Source of the DNA: an uncultured Mesocricetibacter sp.
Lineage (GTDB): Bacteria; Pseudomonadota; Gammaproteobacteria; Enterobacterales; Pasteurellaceae
NCBI GenBank assembly: GCA_905373425.1
Contig: CAJPST010000126.1
Span: 1-6,571, forward strand
DNA: 6,571 nucleotides
Direction of reading: 5' to 3'
The notes under the pieces are model-generated. The model was not told the origin of the DNA. It saw only the letters and a program-made list of their open reading frames with translations, and did not search any database. Within the stretch, counting starts at the first letter, position 1, and every line of letters starts with the position of its first letter. This document shows, one piece after another, positions 5,619 through 6,571 of the stretch. Position numbers and translations under genes: made by a program.

Positions 5619-5647
5619 TTATCATTGAAAGCGATTTATATTACAAT
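5619..5647 (+). promoter_or_regulatory. Weak candidate promoter for nhaB
   Basis: TTATCA (5619-5624, four of six) and TACAAT (5642-5647, five of six) are separated by 17 bases, which would start transcription near 5654. The CRP-like site would then be centred about 75 bases upstream. A second -10-like TATTAT at 5657-5662 has no good -35 partner. The region is A/T-rich, so chance matches are likely. Confidence 0.3.
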
Positions 5648-5685
5648 CGTACGGATTATTATATTTCATTAAGGATGATATTGCT

Positions 5686-6571
5686 ATGAACTACTCACAG
5701 GCATTTCTAAAAAATTTTCTGGGTAAAAGCCCCGATTGGTATAAACTTACCATTATTATTTTCCTGTTGATTAACCCTATTCTGTTTTTTTGCGTAAGTC
5801 CATTTTGGGCAGGCTGGGTATTGGTTGCAGAATTTATTTTCACGTTGGCGATGGCACTAAAATGCTATCCATTACAACCAGGCGGCTTGCTCACCCTAGA
5901 AGCTGTGATGATAGGCATGACGCATCCCGAACACGTAAAAACCGAAATCATGGCAAACTTTGAAGTTATCCTGCTGTTAATGTTTATGGTGGCAGGAATT
6001 TATTTTATGAAACAACTGCTATTGTTTGTTTTCACGAAATTATTACTTAGCATTCGCTCAAAAATAGTACTATCCATTTCATTTTGTCTCAGCGCAGCAT
6101 TTTTATCCGCTTTCTTAGACGCATTAACAGTAGTTGCCGTTATTATCAGTGTCGGAATAGGTTTCTACGGCGTATATCATAAAGTTGCTTCGGGCAATAA
6201 TTTTGATGATTCTACCGATATAACCAATGACGAACGAATTATCTCCCACCAAGACACATTAGAACAATTTAGAGCTTTCCTACGTAGCCTAATGATGCAT
6301 GCCGGTGTCGGCACGGCATTGGGCGGTGTAATGACCATGGTCGGTGAGCCACAAAACCTGATTATTGCAGAACAAGCGGGCTGGGGCTTTAAAGAGTTTT
6401 TCTTCCGCGTACTGCCGGTCAGCTTGTCGGTGTTAGTATGCGGTATCATTACCTGTTTTATTATTGAAAAATTCCACTTATTCGGATACGGCGCGAAGCT
6501 ACCACGTAAAGTTTGGGGGGTTTTAGCAAAATTCGACCGCACTCAAGAACAAAAAATGACCAAACAAGAGC
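5686..6571 (+). CDS. nhaB: Na+/H+ antiporter NhaB (3' partial)
   Basis: The reading frame opens at ATG 5686 and stays open to the window end: 295 of roughly 510 codons. NhaB is an inner-membrane antiporter that exports Na+ in exchange for protons. NFLGKSPDWYK (10-20), GWVLVAEFIFTLAMALKCYPL (43-63), LLLMFMVAGIYFMKQLLLF (96-114), AAFLSAFLDALTVVAV (137-152) and MMHAGVGTALGGVMTMVGEPQNLIIA (203-228) match E. coli NhaB closely. Asp145 in FLDALTVV corresponds to the functionally important Asp147 of characterised NhaB proteins. Hydrophobic segments are visible near 19-40, 43-62, 91-115, 126-164, 203-228 and 239-261, with a variable loop at 168-190. The start is supported by AAGGATG at 5671, ten bases before the ATG, and by alignment two residues short of E. 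coli. It is divergent from fadR. A near-USS (8 of 9) lies at 6536-6544. Confidence 0.97.
   Translation, partial: MNYSQAFLKNFLGKSPDWYKLTIIIFLLINPILFFCVSPFWAGWVLVAEFIFTLAMALKCYPLQPGGLLTLEAVMIGMTHPEHVKTEIMANFEVILLLMFMVAGIYFMKQLLLFVFTKLLLSIRSKIVLSISFCLSAAFLSAFLDALTVVAVIISVGIGFYGVYHKVASGNNFDDSTDITNDERIISHQDTLEQFRAFLRSLMMHAGVGTALGGVMTMVGEPQNLIIAEQAGWGFKEFFFRVLPVSLSVLVCGIITCFIIEKFHLFGYGAKLPRKVWGVLAKFDRTQEQKMTKQE

Larger units (their letters stand above)
5530..5685. other. fadR-nhaB divergent intergenic region
   Basis: This 156-bp A/T-rich region must hold promoters for both genes. It contains a CRP-like half-site, two GATC sites 25 bp apart (5549-5552 and 5574-5577) and a weak nhaB promoter candidate. 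No convincing -35/-10 pair for fadR stands out, and there is no good copy of the FadR operator core TGGTCNGACCA, so FadR autoregulation is not supported. Confidence 0.5.

Noticed and set aside
6177..6542. A 121-codon - strand open frame inside nhaB, and similar antisense frames in the methyltransferase and aroB
   Set aside because: They lie opposite strongly conserved genes, have no recognisable domains, and are expected by chance.
6536..6544. ACCGCACTC in nhaB as a sixth USS
   Set aside because: It has one mismatch to the core, so it is noted only as a near match. The 7-of-9 match at 1729-1737 is weaker still.

Overview
This window looks like ordinary chromosomal DNA from a member of the Pasteurellaceae (gamma-proteobacteria). 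Two lines of evidence support this. First, there are five perfect copies of the 9-mer AAGTGCGGT, the Haemophilus-type DNA uptake signal sequence (USS), about one per 1.3 kb. Second, every encoded protein closely resembles its enterobacterial counterpart. The Actinobacillus pleuropneumoniae-type uptake word (ACAAGCGGT) has no perfect copy. This points to the Haemophilus / Aggregatibacter / Pasteurella / Histophilus side of the family, but the genus cannot be fixed from the sequence alone.

Layout on the + strand, left side. The window opens with the last 53 codons of an AI-2E/PerM-family membrane transporter. A 65-bp gap with a plausible extended -10 promoter follows. Next is a 251-aa class I SAM-dependent methyltransferase with an altered glycine motif. 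A long hairpin built from two facing USS copies follows the methyltransferase and separates it from the convergent minus-strand genes.

Minus strand, 5529 down to 1217. Five genes run in the same direction: fadR, xerD, aroK, aroB, dam. fadR and xerD are 18 bp apart and look co-transcribed. aroK, aroB and dam are 20 and 14 bp apart and form a second unit, with a good sigma70-like promoter just after xerD. The aroK promoter region carries a 14-bp direct repeat, one copy of which lies entirely between the -35 and -10 boxes. The damX gene that separates aroB and dam in E. coli is absent.

Right end, + strand. nhaB (Na+/H+ antiporter) diverges from fadR and runs off the window after 295 codons. The shared 156-bp intergenic region contains one perfect half of a CRP-type site, overlapping a GATC Dam site.

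Functionally the genes serve lipid regulation (FadR), chromosome dimer resolution (XerD), the shikimate pathway (AroK, AroB), GATC methylation (Dam) and sodium/pH homeostasis (NhaB). I see no tRNA or rRNA, insertion sequence, CRISPR array, prophage or defence locus. The points worth a second look are in the regulatory gaps and in the methyltransferase motif. I did not find a new system here.
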